From contig JAEZZO010000027.1 of assembly GCA_023418475.1 (NCBI GenBank), positions 1 to 64,000 on the forward strand: a DNA stretch of 64,000 nucleotides, read 5' to 3'. Made by a program: the position numbers and the translations under genes. The notes under the pieces were generated by a model. The model made no database searches. It had not been told where the DNA came from and saw only the letters and a list, made by a program, of their open reading frames with translations. This DNA comes from Bacillota bacterium. Lineage in GTDB: Bacteria > Bacillota > Clostridia > Lachnospirales > Lachnospiraceae. Positions 36,346 to 45,966 of the stretch are shown in pieces; the first letter of the stretch is position 1, and each line of letters opens with the position of its first letter.

Positions 36346-36368
36346 ATTTATGACTTATCCTAAATCAT

Positions 36369-37697
36369 CTATACAGTCTTTGAAAGCTTAATGATATCCT
36401 TGAATTTCACCGTATTTCCATTATGAAGTATAAGGGCTTCAAATACCTTCGCGACAAACAGGAAGAGCGCAATGATAAATAGCAACAATAAGACAACGGA
36501 AGCAATTACTAACAGTATGCTTGTCTTTCCGATCAATATGGCACCCGGCAGAATAAACGGGGAAGAGAGCGGAAACAGAAGGGCAAAAGTAACAAAGCCA
36601 TTTTCACCGCTTCCCATTAATACATTAGCTGCAGCGATTCCGATGTAGGCACCGATCATATTTATAAAGGTAAATAATGTAAGTCCTTCCTGAATTTCCT
36701 CAAGTTTGCTGACCGTTGCCCCTGCAAGCCCTGCCAGGGTAGCATAAAATATCATTCCGAGCAAAACCATAATAATACAGAAAATTAGATTAATAATATT
36801 CAGGCTTTCAAAAATATTAGAAGGCAGATATTTGGTGATAACATCTTCCCCGCTGCCGGATAGCGCAGCGGATACTTTGTTGGATATAAATACAACAGTC
36901 ACTAAAGAAAGCATCTGTATTAATACAGCAGTGAGCATGGCAATGATTTTACCTACCATTAGAGCCAAAGGCCTTACCGAAGTTAGAAGGTACTCAATAA
37001 CACGGGTAGATTTTTCAGTTACAATTGAGGTGGCGATCTGGGTACTGGCCATAATATTAACCATCATTACGATAAATAAGAGACCATAGATGAACCAGTA
37101 TTCACTGTCCGATATGGAAGTATCCTTTTTCTCTATAACCTCTCCGCCGGTATCCAGTAAGGATACCCTTGTGTCGACTGCTGCAATGATCATGTCAGCC
37201 TGTGATTTGGATATTCCAAGAGAGCTTACCTTCCATTGTTCAAATTGAGTGGTAACAGCAGCTCCCAGGGCAGATAGGCTATTATCCTTGACGGGTCCCT
37301 CACCGGCTTTCAGAAATTCCAGAGAATAAATACCATCCTTTTGGGTCATTGTGAAAATGACGGATGTAGTTTCGCTGTTTTTAATCCGATCGGATACTAC
37401 AGTATAATCCTCACTCATTTTTTCAAAGGTTATATTACGATAAGCCGCCTGCTTGCTTACTTCTGAAAAATCCATATCGGAAAGGGAAGTCTGATTATTA
37501 TAATAAACTTTTTTTATCGGACTGGGAGAATTCCCATCCTTTGCCTTCCCGGAGGTGACTAAGGAAATAACCGGCATAGAAAATGCGGCTAAGGCAAGCA
37601 TAATAACTAAGGAAACCACAAATGCTTTGCTTTTCATAGTCTGGAGAAAGGTAAAAGAAAAAACATCCTTCCATCCGGTAATACTACTATTCTTCAT
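36369..37697 (-). CDS. ABC-2 exporter permease, NatB/YhaP type (second subunit)
   Basis: The 442-residue permease has the same plan as its neighbour: an N-terminal helix (about 20-40), an external domain of about 150 residues, and six helices at the C-terminal side. The pair probably forms a heterodimer. The start at 37697 has GGGAG six bases upstream and overlaps the end of the ATPase gene by 11 bases; the in-frame extension upstream is ATPase-coding sequence. The external domains of the two permeases share little sequence. Confidence 0.83.
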   Translation of the reverse strand: MKNSSITGWKDVFSFTFLQTMKSKAFVVSLVIMLALAAFSMPVISLVTSGKAKDGNSPSPIKKVYYNNQTSLSDMDFSEVSKQAAYRNITFEKMSEDYTVVSDRIKNSETTSVIFTMTQKDGIYSLEFLKAGEGPVKDNSLSALGAAVTTQFEQWKVSSLGISKSQADMIIAAVDTRVSLLDTGGEVIEKKDTSISDSEYWFIYGLLFIVMMVNIMASTQIATSIVTEKSTRVIEYLLTSVRPLALMVGKIIAMLTAVLIQMLSLVTVVFISNKVSAALSGSGEDVITKYLPSNIFESLNIINLIFCIIMVLLGMIFYATLAGLAGATVSKLEEIQEGLTLFTFINMIGAYIGIAAANVLMGSGENGFVTFALLFPLSSPFILPGAILIGKTSILLVIASVVLLLLFIIALFLFVAKVFEALILHNGNTVKFKDIIKLSKTV

Positions 37698-38625
37698 GAA
37701 CTTCTCCCACCTTTTCAATAAATATTTCATGTAGTGACGGTTCACGTAATTCAAATTTCACAATTGGTATTTTATCGGTGATCAACTTTGCCAGAAAATC
37801 CATTGCCTGGGCTTCTCCCTGTACCTTTAGATGATATTCACTCGGTGTTTTTTCCACGATTTCTAAACCAAAAATTTTTATATAAGGGGCAATATCAACG
37901 TCACTTTTAACAAATAGATTAACACGACCATAGCCTTTTTTTATTTCATTCAGGTTCCCCTGCAGCACTGCCTGACCACGGTTTAAAATTGTAATATCCG
38001 AACAAAATTCCTCGATCATCGGCATCTGATGGCTGGACATAATCAAAAACTTATTTTTAGCAATTTCCTCACGAATAATGGATTTGAATAAATCAGTATT
38101 TACCGGATCAAGTCCGCTTAGGGGTTCATCCAGAATAATTAGTTCAGGATCAGAGATTAAAGCAGCCATCAGCTGAATTTTCTGCTGATTACCTTTGGAC
38201 AATTGATCGGCTCTGTTAGCCTTGGAAGATCTTTTCCCTTTCACTTTTGGGGGGAAGATATACTCATCAACAGCCAGACGCTCAGACCAGTATTTAATCC
38301 GCTGCGTGGCAGTGGATTTTGGAACATTTCTAAGTTTTGCAAAATAAAGCAGCTGATCAAGTAGAGAATACTTCGGATAAAGACCACGTTCCTCCGCGAG
38401 ATAACCAACATTGGTTCGGACCGGATCCAGCGGTTTTCCGTTCCATAAAACTTCTCCTTCATTTTTGGCCAGCATACCAAGTACGATACGGAGTGTTGTT
38501 GTTTTACCGGCACCATTGGTACCAAGAAGAGCATATACGCCGGGCTGATTAATGGCAAAGCTCAAATGATCGACGACAATCTTGTCACCGTAGCTTTTTG
38601 TTAAATGATTAACACTTAAAGACAT
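37687..38625 (-). CDS. ABC exporter ATP-binding protein, NatA/YhaQ type
   Basis: The 312-residue ATPase has Walker A (GTNGAGKTT), a Q-loop (YLAEERGLY), signature (LSKGNQQKIQL), Walker B (LIILDEPLSGLDP) and H-loop (SSHQMP), and a C-terminal domain of about 80 residues typical of the NatA/YhaQ group. It heads the exporter operon and overlaps the first permease gene. The start was placed at 38625 (MSLSVNHLTKSYG); two earlier in-frame ATGs lie too close to the AAAGG site or lack one. Confidence 0.88.
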   Translation of the reverse strand: MSLSVNHLTKSYGDKIVVDHLSFAINQPGVYALLGTNGAGKTTTLRIVLGMLAKNEGEVLWNGKPLDPVRTNVGYLAEERGLYPKYSLLDQLLYFAKLRNVPKSTATQRIKYWSERLAVDEYIFPPKVKGKRSSKANRADQLSKGNQQKIQLMAALISDPELIILDEPLSGLDPVNTDLFKSIIREEIAKNKFLIMSSHQMPMIEEFCSDITILNRGQAVLQGNLNEIKKGYGRVNLFVKSDVDIAPYIKIFGLEIVEKTPSEYHLKVQGEAQAMDFLAKLITDKIPIVKFELREPSLHEIFIEKVGEVHEE

Positions 38626-39370
38626 ATTAATAACCATACCTTTCTTTATTAATCTGCAGACTATGAGCTGCAGGAACAAACCAGCAGGTGATAACCGACT
38701 GCCGTTTTCACACTGCTTTTCAGGCTGGTACTCTCATAAGGATTATTACGTGCAAAATTGCGGCTGATTTTTGACCGGATGCAAACGCAATAAAAGAGTA
38801 CACAAATCAATAGTTTCGGTATACGATACATGGCTTGATGCAGAAACAGGATATATCTGCCATAAACACACTTATCATAACATAATCTGAAAGACTGTAA
38901 AAGAGATATCATTAAATTTTAATTTATTTATAATACAAAGCTTTACTATTCACAGGCAAGTCATATTCCGAGTTGTGCATCCGATAAGTACTTCCGAAAA
39001 AGAAGTACTTGCCGCATGTAAACAGTAACGGCAAACCAAATATTTATATGCCATATTTTTATCATATCTTTACCTTAGTATAATGAGATATAATATATAC
39101 ATTAGAAGAATAAATTACATATATTTCGAGGCTGGACTGGTACTTGTACCGGATAGAATGTATAGGCTATGAACTGTCTTTTATTATCATTCAATCTGTT
39201 TATCTGAGCATTCATGATTAATAGTGTTAATCTCATTGGAAACGTATTGTGAAATATAATTATTCCACTATCTTCAATTTTTGACCATCATTTCCCGCCA
39301 CTGTCTTCCGTAAAGTACGTACTCCTTTCGAAATATTTGTATACTGACATTGAAGAAAGGCATGGTTATA
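38626..39370. other. Long divergent intergenic region
   Basis: This 745-base region holds the leader of the exporter operon (minus strand), repeat family B copy 2 at 38945-39033, and AT-rich DNA with a TATAAT at about 39095. A frame of 83 codons at 38661-38912 has no ribosome site and no recognisable content. I could not place the promoters with confidence. Confidence 0.5.
38945..39033 (+). repeat. Short palindromic repeat, family B, copy 2 (most complete)
   Basis: It runs from ACTATTCACAGGCAAGTCAT through GCATCCGATAAGTACTT, an inverted AAGTACTTGCCGCATG, and ends AAACAGTAACGGC. The ends are inverted relative to each other (ACTRTT and AACAGT), so the whole is a small imperfect palindrome of about 89 bases. 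Confidence 0.65.
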
Positions 39371-41185
39371 ATGAAAAAAAATCAGGAAAAAACAGGTATG
39401 GCGCATCGTGTGTTACTCTTTCTGCTATTGGTCTTCTGCATCCTGCAAACGCCGCGGACAGTAGAAGCAGCCATAAAAGCTCCAGCTGCTCCGAAATCGG
39501 TAAATGCAGTTTCATCCTCCTATAACAGTATAAATATAAGCTGGAGTAAGGTGTCGGGTGTAAATGGTTACAGCGTTTACCGGGCAACCACAAGCAAAGG
39601 AACCTATACCTTCCTGGCTTCAACCTCTTCAACGAGTTACAAAAGCAGCGGGTTAACTACCGGTAAAACATATTACTATAAAATCAGGGCTTATCAAAAA
39701 TCCGGAACCAGGAAGGTGTATGGAACATATTCCCCCGTTAAAAGTGCAAAAGCAGTTCCGGCAATACCGGCGTCGGTTAAGGCAGTACCTGCCTCTTATG
39801 ACAGTGTCGCAATAAGCTGGGAGGGAGTAAACGGAGCAAGCGGGTACCGGGTCTATGCAGCAACCTCCAGAACAGGAACCTATAGCCTGATCAAAACGAC
39901 TGCAGCGAAAAACTATAAAAACACAGGACTTATGACGGGGACAACATATTATTATAAAGTCAGGGCATATAGGACGGTTAACAATACAAAGATATTTGGT
40001 GCCTATGCATCTGTTGTAAATGCAAAACCGGCACTGTCTGCAGTGACAAATATAAATTCAATAGTCTCAGCGGAAGGTATGGTAATTCTTAACTGGGAGG
40101 AAACAGCAGGTGCGGATGGCTACCGGATTTATGGTTCTTCCTCACCCGCCGGAAGCTTCTCCTTGCTGTCGGAGGTGTCAGAATCAGACTATACATATAC
40201 CGGAATGACAAGTGGAGTTGACTGGTATTATAAAGTCAGAGCTTTTCGCATTGCAGGAAGTACGAAGGTTTACGGTGATTATTCCACTGTGGCGAATGTA
40301 GCAATTCCTGCAGTCAGTGTTACCTCAATCAATCTCGATCGAAGCGAAATATTGCTTGAGCTTGGCAGGTCGGACAAGCTTATAGCATTAATCGCTCCGC
40401 AAAATGCAGCCAATAAATCTGTAATGTGGAATTCTTCTGACGAGAATGTTGCGCAAGTGGATGAAGATGGTAATATAACTTCAATGAATGCGGGAATTGC
40501 AATCATTACGGCTGTGACAGCTGACGGTAATATGACGGCACAATGCACTGTAACAATTGTGAAAACCGAATTTAGGGGCATCGATGTTTCAAAGTGGCAG
40601 GGGAATATAAAATGGGATCTCGTAAAAGAGGCTGGAATTGAATTCGCTATGATAAGAGCTACTTATGGAAGCGGCAGTGTTGATCCCATGTTCGAGACGA
40701 ATTATAAAGGAGCCAAAGATAATGGGATCGCAGTGGGAATATATCATTACAGTTATGCCAATACGGTGGCGAAAGCATTGGCCGAGGTAAAGTTTATGAT
40801 AAGCAAGCTGCAGGGAAAACAGTTTGAATATCCGATCTGTGTTGATATCGAGGATACCACTCAAAGCAGCCTAAGTAAAAAACTGCTGACAGATATTGTA
40901 CTGGCTTATCTGACAGAAATTGAGAAGGCCGGTTATTATCCAATGATTTATGCCAATAAAAGCTGGTTTACCTCCAAACTGGATGACAGCAGATTATCTG
41001 ATTACAGCCACTGGCTTGCACAATGGGGAACCTCAATTTCATATACAGGAAATGTAGATATATGGCAGTATAGTTCTACCGGTACTGTGAATGGAATAGC
41101 AGGAATGGTTGATCTGGACACTTCCTTTGTTGATTTTGAAACAAGAATTAAGGCACTCGGATTAAATGGATTTAAAATTAATTGA
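39371..41185 (+). CDS. Secreted GH25 lysozyme with three FN3 domains and a bacterial Ig-like domain
   Basis: The 604-residue product has a signal peptide (VLLFLLLVFCILQ, then VEAAIKAP), three fibronectin-III repeats (about 40-130, 135-222, 225-315; each with SWxxVxGxxGYxVY and TYYYKIRAY-type strands), a Big_2-like domain (about 318-395) and a C-terminal GH25 muramidase (about 403-600). The muramidase retains RGIDVSKWQG, the DIE catalytic pair (YPICVDIEDT) and DIWQYSS. It should cleave peptidoglycan outside the cell. The ATG at 39371 lies 10 bases after AAAGG; upstream alternatives are weaker. No cell-wall anchor follows. Confidence 0.92.
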   Translation: MKKNQEKTGMAHRVLLFLLLVFCILQTPRTVEAAIKAPAAPKSVNAVSSSYNSINISWSKVSGVNGYSVYRATTSKGTYTFLASTSSTSYKSSGLTTGKTYYYKIRAYQKSGTRKVYGTYSPVKSAKAVPAIPASVKAVPASYDSVAISWEGVNGASGYRVYAATSRTGTYSLIKTTAAKNYKNTGLMTGTTYYYKVRAYRTVNNTKIFGAYASVVNAKPALSAVTNINSIVSAEGMVILNWEETAGADGYRIYGSSSPAGSFSLLSEVSESDYTYTGMTSGVDWYYKVRAFRIAGSTKVYGDYSTVANVAIPAVSVTSINLDRSEILLELGRSDKLIALIAPQNAANKSVMWNSSDENVAQVDEDGNITSMNAGIAIITAVTADGNMTAQCTVTIVKTEFRGIDVSKWQGNIKWDLVKEAGIEFAMIRATYGSGSVDPMFETNYKGAKDNGIAVGIYHYSYANTVAKALAEVKFMISKLQGKQFEYPICVDIEDTTQSSLSKKLLTDIVLAYLTEIEKAGYYPMIYANKSWFTSKLDDSRLSDYSHWLAQWGTSISYTGNVDIWQYSSTGTVNGIAGMVDLDTSFVDFETRIKALGLNGFKIN

Positions 41186-41274
41186 GAGCAGGCTTTCTTT
41201 TGCTTTGTGCAGTTTGTATATTTTATAAGCTATATTTTTGTGTATAAATGAAATGAAAAATCCTGAATTTTTCA

Positions 41275-41302
41275 TTGACTTTATAGGAAATCGGATTATA
41301 CT
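41275..41302 (+). promoter_or_regulatory. Promoter of the ATP-grasp/aminomutase operon
   Basis: TTGACT (41275-41280) and TATACT (41297-41302) are 16 bases apart, about 85 bases before the first start codon. Confidence 0.65.
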
Positions 41303-41386
41303 TTTTGCCATGTATACATTACGTTATGATGTCTGTCAGCACCATAACCGGGTATCATAAATCAATATAAGGGACAGTGTTTAAAT

Positions 41387-42412
41387 ATGGAGAATAACTC
41401 TAAGCCTGACCCCAATCATCTGCTGCGCGTCGGATTAACATATAATCTCAAGAAGAATACAGAATCCGACGTCATAGATAATGAGGCCGAATATGACAGT
41501 ATTGATACAGTAATGGCAATTAAGAAAGCTCTGGAAAACGAGCATTGCCAGGTTGAATTGCTGGAAGCCACGGATGCGCTTCCTGCAAAACTGGCGGGGC
41601 GCCCTGTAGATATTGTTTTTAATATCGCAGAGGGAATGAACGGAAGGGGTCGTGAAGCACAGGTCCCTGCCATATTAAATTATTTTCGGATCCCATTCAC
41701 CGGATCAGATGAGACAACTCTATGCTTAGCCCTAGATAAGGCACTCACGAAAAGGGTTCTGGCAAGCTATCATATCAGGACACCGAAATATCATTTAATC
41801 TCTCATGAAAACAAAAAAATAATCGGAAACTACACTTTCCCGGTGATTGTAAAGCCGAATGCAGAAGGATCTAGCAAAGGCATCTCGGATGTTGCAATTG
41901 TTTCGGGAAAAGAAGAACTACGCAGCCTTGTAAGTGAAAATTTAAGTATGTACCATCAGGATATGCTTGTTGAGGAGTACATTCATGGACGGGAATTTAC
42001 GGTTGGGGCAATAGGAAACGGTGATGAGGTACATGTGTTTCCGCCGATGGAAATCATATATCAAAAGCAAAGAAAATATAATATTTACAGCTATCAGGTA
42101 AAGCAGAACTATCAGCAATTAATTCGTTATGAATCTCCCGCATCGCTTACCAGGGAGCAGGAGAAGGAAATGGTGGATACTGCAGGAAAGATCTATAAAA
42201 TACTTGAATGCAAAGATTTCGCGCGGATGGATTTCAGGCTGAGCGAGGATGGAAGGCTGTATTTTATTGAAATCAATCCTCTTCCCGGATTAGCTCCGGG
42301 ATACAGTGATTTTCCAATGCTTGCACAGTTTAACGGAACAGACTATGTCACTTTGGTACGCAGCATTCTTTGTGCCGCACTCAAACGATATGGCCTTGAA
42401 TTTACATATTGA
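41387..42412 (+). CDS. D-Ala-D-Ala ligase-like ATP-grasp enzyme
   Basis: The 341-residue protein has the ATP-grasp fold of the Ddl family: an N-terminal domain with the DIVFNIAEGMNGRGREAQVPA segment near residue 75, the glycine-rich KPNAEGSSKGI loop near 160, EEYIHGREFTVG, and the metal-binding FARMDFRLSEDG...EINPLPG block near 275-305. Ddl enzymes ligate two amino acids. The loop around the second-substrate site (IEINPLPGLAPGYSDFP) differs from Ddl (NTxPGMT). It stands 14 bases before a lysine 2,3-aminomutase-like gene, so the substrates may be a beta-amino acid. The exact reaction is unknown. Confidence 0.82.
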   Translation: MENNSKPDPNHLLRVGLTYNLKKNTESDVIDNEAEYDSIDTVMAIKKALENEHCQVELLEATDALPAKLAGRPVDIVFNIAEGMNGRGREAQVPAILNYFRIPFTGSDETTLCLALDKALTKRVLASYHIRTPKYHLISHENKKIIGNYTFPVIVKPNAEGSSKGISDVAIVSGKEELRSLVSENLSMYHQDMLVEEYIHGREFTVGAIGNGDEVHVFPPMEIIYQKQRKYNIYSYQVKQNYQQLIRYESPASLTREQEKEMVDTAGKIYKILECKDFARMDFRLSEDGRLYFIEINPLPGLAPGYSDFPMLAQFNGTDYVTLVRSILCAALKRYGLEFTY

Positions 42413-42426
42413 TTGAGGTGATTAGC

Positions 42427-43545
42427 ATGGTGCAGATAAACGAAGAACATAACGGAGTGCCCCGATCCAACCAGTGGTATGACTGGAAATGGCAATTTCA
42501 GAACAGAATTACCACCGTAGAAGAATTAGAAGGGGTAATAAAGCTCCAGGAAAAAGAAAAACAGGAGATCAGCAGCTGCCTTAAGCTATTCCGAATGGCA
42601 ATAACGCCGTATTATGCGTCTCTTATGGAACCGGATAATCCAAAGTGCCCTATTCGAATGCAGGCGGTTCCTACGATATATGAAACCAGAATTGCTCCGT
42701 ATGAACTGGAGGATCCACTGGATGAGGAAAGGGAAAGCCCGGTAAAGAATATTGTACATCGTTATCCCGACCGGGTTTTATTTCTTGTAACACATATGTG
42801 TTCTATGTATTGCAGACATTGCACCAGAAGAAGAACCGTCGGGGAAGAGGATTTTGTCATAAGCGAAGCGGAGGTGAATGCAGGGGTAAAATATATTGAA
42901 GATAACCCGCAGATACGTGATGTGCTTATTTCAGGGGGTGATCCCCTTACCATGAGTGACACAAGATTGGAGAGTATTATTGCAAAAATCAGAAGAATTG
43001 AGCATGTGGACATCATCCGTATCGGTACCCGGGTGCCTGTTGTTATGCCAATGCGGATTACGCCGGAGCTTCTGGGTATGCTAAAGAAATATCAGCCGAT
43101 TTGGATGAATACGCATTTTAATCACCCAAGAGAGCTAACCTGTGATTCTATCAAGGCCTGTAGCGATATTGCAGATGCCGGTATTCCCCTTGGTAATCAG
43201 AGTGTACTGCTTCGGGGTATTAATGATAATACAGAAATTATGAAGGAGCTTCTGTGTAAGCTTGTGAAGGCCAGAGTACGTCCGTATTATCTTTATCAGT
43301 GCGATTTAAGCCAGGGACTCGATCATTTCAGAACCAAAGTTGAAAAAGGAATAGAGATCATGAACAACCTGACCGGTTCAATTACAGGTTTAGCGGTCCC
43401 TAAGTATGTGATTGATGCACCGCACGGCGGAGGAAAGATACCGATTAATCCGGAATATATTATATCGAAGGATGATCAGGAAGTAATTATGAGAAATTAT
43501 CAGGGAAAGATTTATACTTACCCGCAGCCACGAAATATTGCTTAA
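42427..43545 (+). CDS. kamA: Lysine 2,3-aminomutase-like radical SAM enzyme
   Basis: The 372-residue enzyme has the radical SAM motif CSMYCRHC (near residue 124), the KamA-type RRTVGE, SGGDPL and RIGTRVPV segments, CDLSQGLDHFRT and the PLP-lysine motif DAPHGGGK near 335. Aspartates at CDLS and DAPHGGGK correspond to those that hold the lysine side in clostridial lysine 2,3-aminomutase; glutamate aminomutases differ there, so lysine is the likely substrate. It is shorter than classical KamA (about 416). The ATG at 42427 is six bases after GAGGTG; a TTG at 42409 is less likely. It is coupled to the ATP-grasp gene. Confidence 0.85.
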   Translation: MVQINEEHNGVPRSNQWYDWKWQFQNRITTVEELEGVIKLQEKEKQEISSCLKLFRMAITPYYASLMEPDNPKCPIRMQAVPTIYETRIAPYELEDPLDEERESPVKNIVHRYPDRVLFLVTHMCSMYCRHCTRRRTVGEEDFVISEAEVNAGVKYIEDNPQIRDVLISGGDPLTMSDTRLESIIAKIRRIEHVDIIRIGTRVPVVMPMRITPELLGMLKKYQPIWMNTHFNHPRELTCDSIKACSDIADAGIPLGNQSVLLRGINDNTEIMKELLCKLVKARVRPYYLYQCDLSQGLDHFRTKVEKGIEIMNNLTGSITGLAVPKYVIDAPHGGGKIPINPEYIISKDDQEVIMRNYQGKIYTYPQPRNIA

Positions 43546-43604
43546 GATACGGTTCATTATATTGGCTAATTTGACATACAATTGCTTGATATCAGGAATA
43601 TAAC

Positions 43605-43676
43605 AAAATCAGCCGGACACCTTCCAGCGCTATCAGATCATACTGATACAGCTGGAAGTGGTTGGGCTGATTTTTG
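43605..43676 (+). terminator. Terminator of the ATP-grasp/aminomutase operon
   Basis: A long two-part stem (AAAATCAGCC with GGCTGATTTTT, and CTTCCAGC with GCTGGAAG) is followed by a T-run, 60 bases after the aminomutase stop. Confidence 0.82.
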
Positions 43677-43734
43677 TTTGAATTTTATACCGGCTGAAGT
43701 TTGCCGCCCATCCCAAAGCAGCCAGTGGATTTTA

Positions 43735-43800
43735 TAAGTACTTTTGTACTTATCGGATGCGCAGCAATGGAATTTGACTAGCCTGCGAACAGTAACGTTC
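43735..43800 (-). repeat. Short palindromic repeat, family B, copy 3
   Basis: On the minus strand it reads TTACTGTTCGCAGGCTAGTC, AAATTCCATTGCTGCGC, then ATCCGATAAGTAC-AAAA-GTACTT. The central AAGTAC/GTACTT pair forms a hairpin. Confidence 0.65.
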
Positions 43801-43855
43801 ACCGATTATACTTAGTAGAATAAAGTAGAAATGTGATGAAATAAAAAATATTATC

Positions 43856-43864
43856 TGTTATAAT
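43856..43864 (+). promoter_or_regulatory. Extended -10 upstream of the chemoreceptor gene
   Basis: TGTTATAAT lies 99 bases before the start codon. No sigma-28-type flagellar promoter was recognised, and the -35 region is poor. Confidence 0.45.
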
Positions 43865-43962
43865 ACGTTATATGAAAAATGTGACAAGGGCGTTGCATTT
43901 ATATTGTCACTAAGCAAAATATTTATCAAAAGTATACCGCTTGGGGCGGCAAGGAGGCAGGT

Positions 43963-45966
43963 ATGAGAAGTATTAGATTAAAAATAGTCGTGCTTATTCT
44001 GGTTTTAATTATGGGAGTAAGTTCAGCGATCGGAATTATGTCTTACAGTATTTCAGCAAAACAATTAAAAGCGAATGTAAATTCGACATTACCGGTACTG
44101 GCAAAGCAGGGTTCCGAAATAGTAGATAATTATCTGCAGAGGGAATGGGGTATCCTGCAGTCAATGGCATTAAATGACATTATTGTAGATCCGGAGGCAA
44201 CGCTGTTGGAGAAAAACGGCTACCTGAAACGGGAGGTGGAGCGAACCGGAACGATTAACATTGCTTTTGCCAATACCCAAGGAGATTCCCTGGCGCCAGA
44301 TGAAGTAACCGTTACGAATGTAAAAGACAGACCTTATTTCCAGGAGGCTATGAAGGGAAACTGTACTGTTTCAGATCCGATTGAAAATAGGACAAATCCG
44401 GGGAACATTATTATCGTATTTGCAGTACCGGTAAAAAATAATGATCAAATTATTGGTGTGTTATTTAAAGTATCTGATGGGAATGCACTTAGCGAGATTA
44501 CAAATAAACTGACCTTCGGAAAAAATGGCAAGGCATTCATGATTAACAAAAGCGGTGCTTCTGTTGCGCACTATGATAATTCATTGGTATTGAAAGCAGA
44601 TAATGTATTGAAAAAGGCGGAAACGGATAAAGCCTTTCAGAGTATGGCACAAATGTATCAAAAGGTTTTTGAAGGTAAAAATACATATGGTAATTATACC
44701 TATAATAAGACTGTAATATATACCGGGTTTGCACCGGTAAATAATAATAACTGGTTTGTCGTGATAACGGTGCCGATGAATGAAATCCTGTCCGGACTTA
44801 GTACCATGAAAACACTGATTGTTCTGTGGAGCTTGATTATGCTGGCAATATTTGTAGTGGTCGGCATTTTTGTTGCCGGTTTCATCAGCAAGCCAATTGC
44901 AATTATTACGAATAATCTTAATCAGATGTCCACCGGAGATTTGTCTGTGGAGATATTTAGTAAAGTACTGAAGGTCAAAGATGAAACCGGAAGATTAGCA
45001 AAAGCCCTGCATACGATGCAGAACTCCTTCCGTGGTTTAATTGGGTCAGTGCAGAAGGAAGCGGGTGATGTAAACGATAATGCATCTATTGAGGAGAATA
45101 CGGTAAAGGATTTACTTAGGGAGCTCGAAGAGGTTTCCGCTACAACACAGGAGCTTTCTGCAAGTGCAGAGGAGACAGCAGCTTCGGCGCAGGAGATGAA
45201 TGCATCGTCTGCAGAGATTATGCAAGCAATTGATGCAATAGCCAAGAAAGCACAGGAAGGTTCCAACACTGCGAATGAAATCAGTAAGCGGGCAGAGGAA
45301 TTAAGAGTATCCGCTCTTGATTCAAAAAGCATCGCAACCGGCATATATTCTGATTCAGAAAAGATATTGAAAAAGGCAATTGAACAATCCAAGGACGTTA
45401 ATCAGATTAATAATTTATCAAAAGCAATTTTAGAGATTACCTCTCAGACAAACTTATTAGCATTAAATGCTTCTATTGAGGCTGCTAGAGCAGGAGAGGC
45501 AGGGAAAGGGTTTGCGGTAGTTGCCGAGGAAATCAGAAAACTTGCTGAAAATTCGAATAAAACAGTAAATGAAATTCAGAAGGTAACAGAAAACGTAATC
45601 TTCGCAGTAGAAAATCTGGCTGGCAGTTCAAGCAAACTATTGGAATTTGTAGATAATAAGGTAATCCGTGATTATGAGAAATTTGTAAGCACCAGTGAGC
45701 AATACAGCGAGGATGCTGTTACAGTTGATAATTTTGTTACTGATTTAAGTGCTACCACTGAAGAATTAAGTGCCTCCATGGAGAATATGATTAAGGCTGT
45801 AAATGAAGTTTCAACAGCGACCAATGAGGCAGCTTCCGGTACTGGCTTAATTGCAGAAAAAACAGTTGTTGTAACAGATAAGGCAAACACTGTATCTGAA
45901 TATGCCAATAAGACTAAGGAAAGCTCAGCCAGGTTAGTGGAGGCTATTTCCAAGTATAAAGTCTGA
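43963..45966 (+). CDS. Methyl-accepting chemotaxis protein with dCache sensor
   Basis: The 667-residue receptor has a helix at about 8-30, an extracellular dCache domain (about 40-275; KDRPYFQEAMKG and FAVPVKNN segments typical of the family), a second helix (about 278-305), HAMP (about 305-360) and a cytoplasmic signalling domain whose hairpin tip carries the standard TNLLALNASIEAARAGEAGKG block near residue 510 (core LLALNASIEAARAGE). It detects a small ligand outside and steers CheA. AAGGAGG precedes the start. It stands alone with a terminator behind it. The cytoplasmic region is shorter before the tip than in long-helix receptors. Confidence 0.93.
   Translation: MRSIRLKIVVLILVLIMGVSSAIGIMSYSISAKQLKANVNSTLPVLAKQGSEIVDNYLQREWGILQSMALNDIIVDPEATLLEKNGYLKREVERTGTINIAFANTQGDSLAPDEVTVTNVKDRPYFQEAMKGNCTVSDPIENRTNPGNIIIVFAVPVKNNDQIIGVLFKVSDGNALSEITNKLTFGKNGKAFMINKSGASVAHYDNSLVLKADNVLKKAETDKAFQSMAQMYQKVFEGKNTYGNYTYNKTVIYTGFAPVNNNNWFVVITVPMNEILSGLSTMKTLIVLWSLIMLAIFVVVGIFVAGFISKPIAIITNNLNQMSTGDLSVEIFSKVLKVKDETGRLAKALHTMQNSFRGLIGSVQKEAGDVNDNASIEENTVKDLLRELEEVSATTQELSASAEETAASAQEMNASSAEIMQAIDAIAKKAQEGSNTANEISKRAEELRVSALDSKSIATGIYSDSEKILKKAIEQSKDVNQINNLSKAILEITSQTNLLALNASIEAARAGEAGKGFAVVAEEIRKLAENSNKTVNEIQKVTENVIFAVENLAGSSSKLLEFVDNKVIRDYEKFVSTSEQYSEDAVTVDNFVTDLSATTEELSASMENMIKAVNEVSTATNEAASGTGLIAEKTVVVTDKANTVSEYANKTKESSARLVEAISKYKV

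Noticed and set aside
38661..38912. Minus-strand frame of 83 codons in the long region before the lysozyme gene
   Set aside because: No ribosome site, cysteine-rich random composition, and it lies in the leader of the exporter operon.
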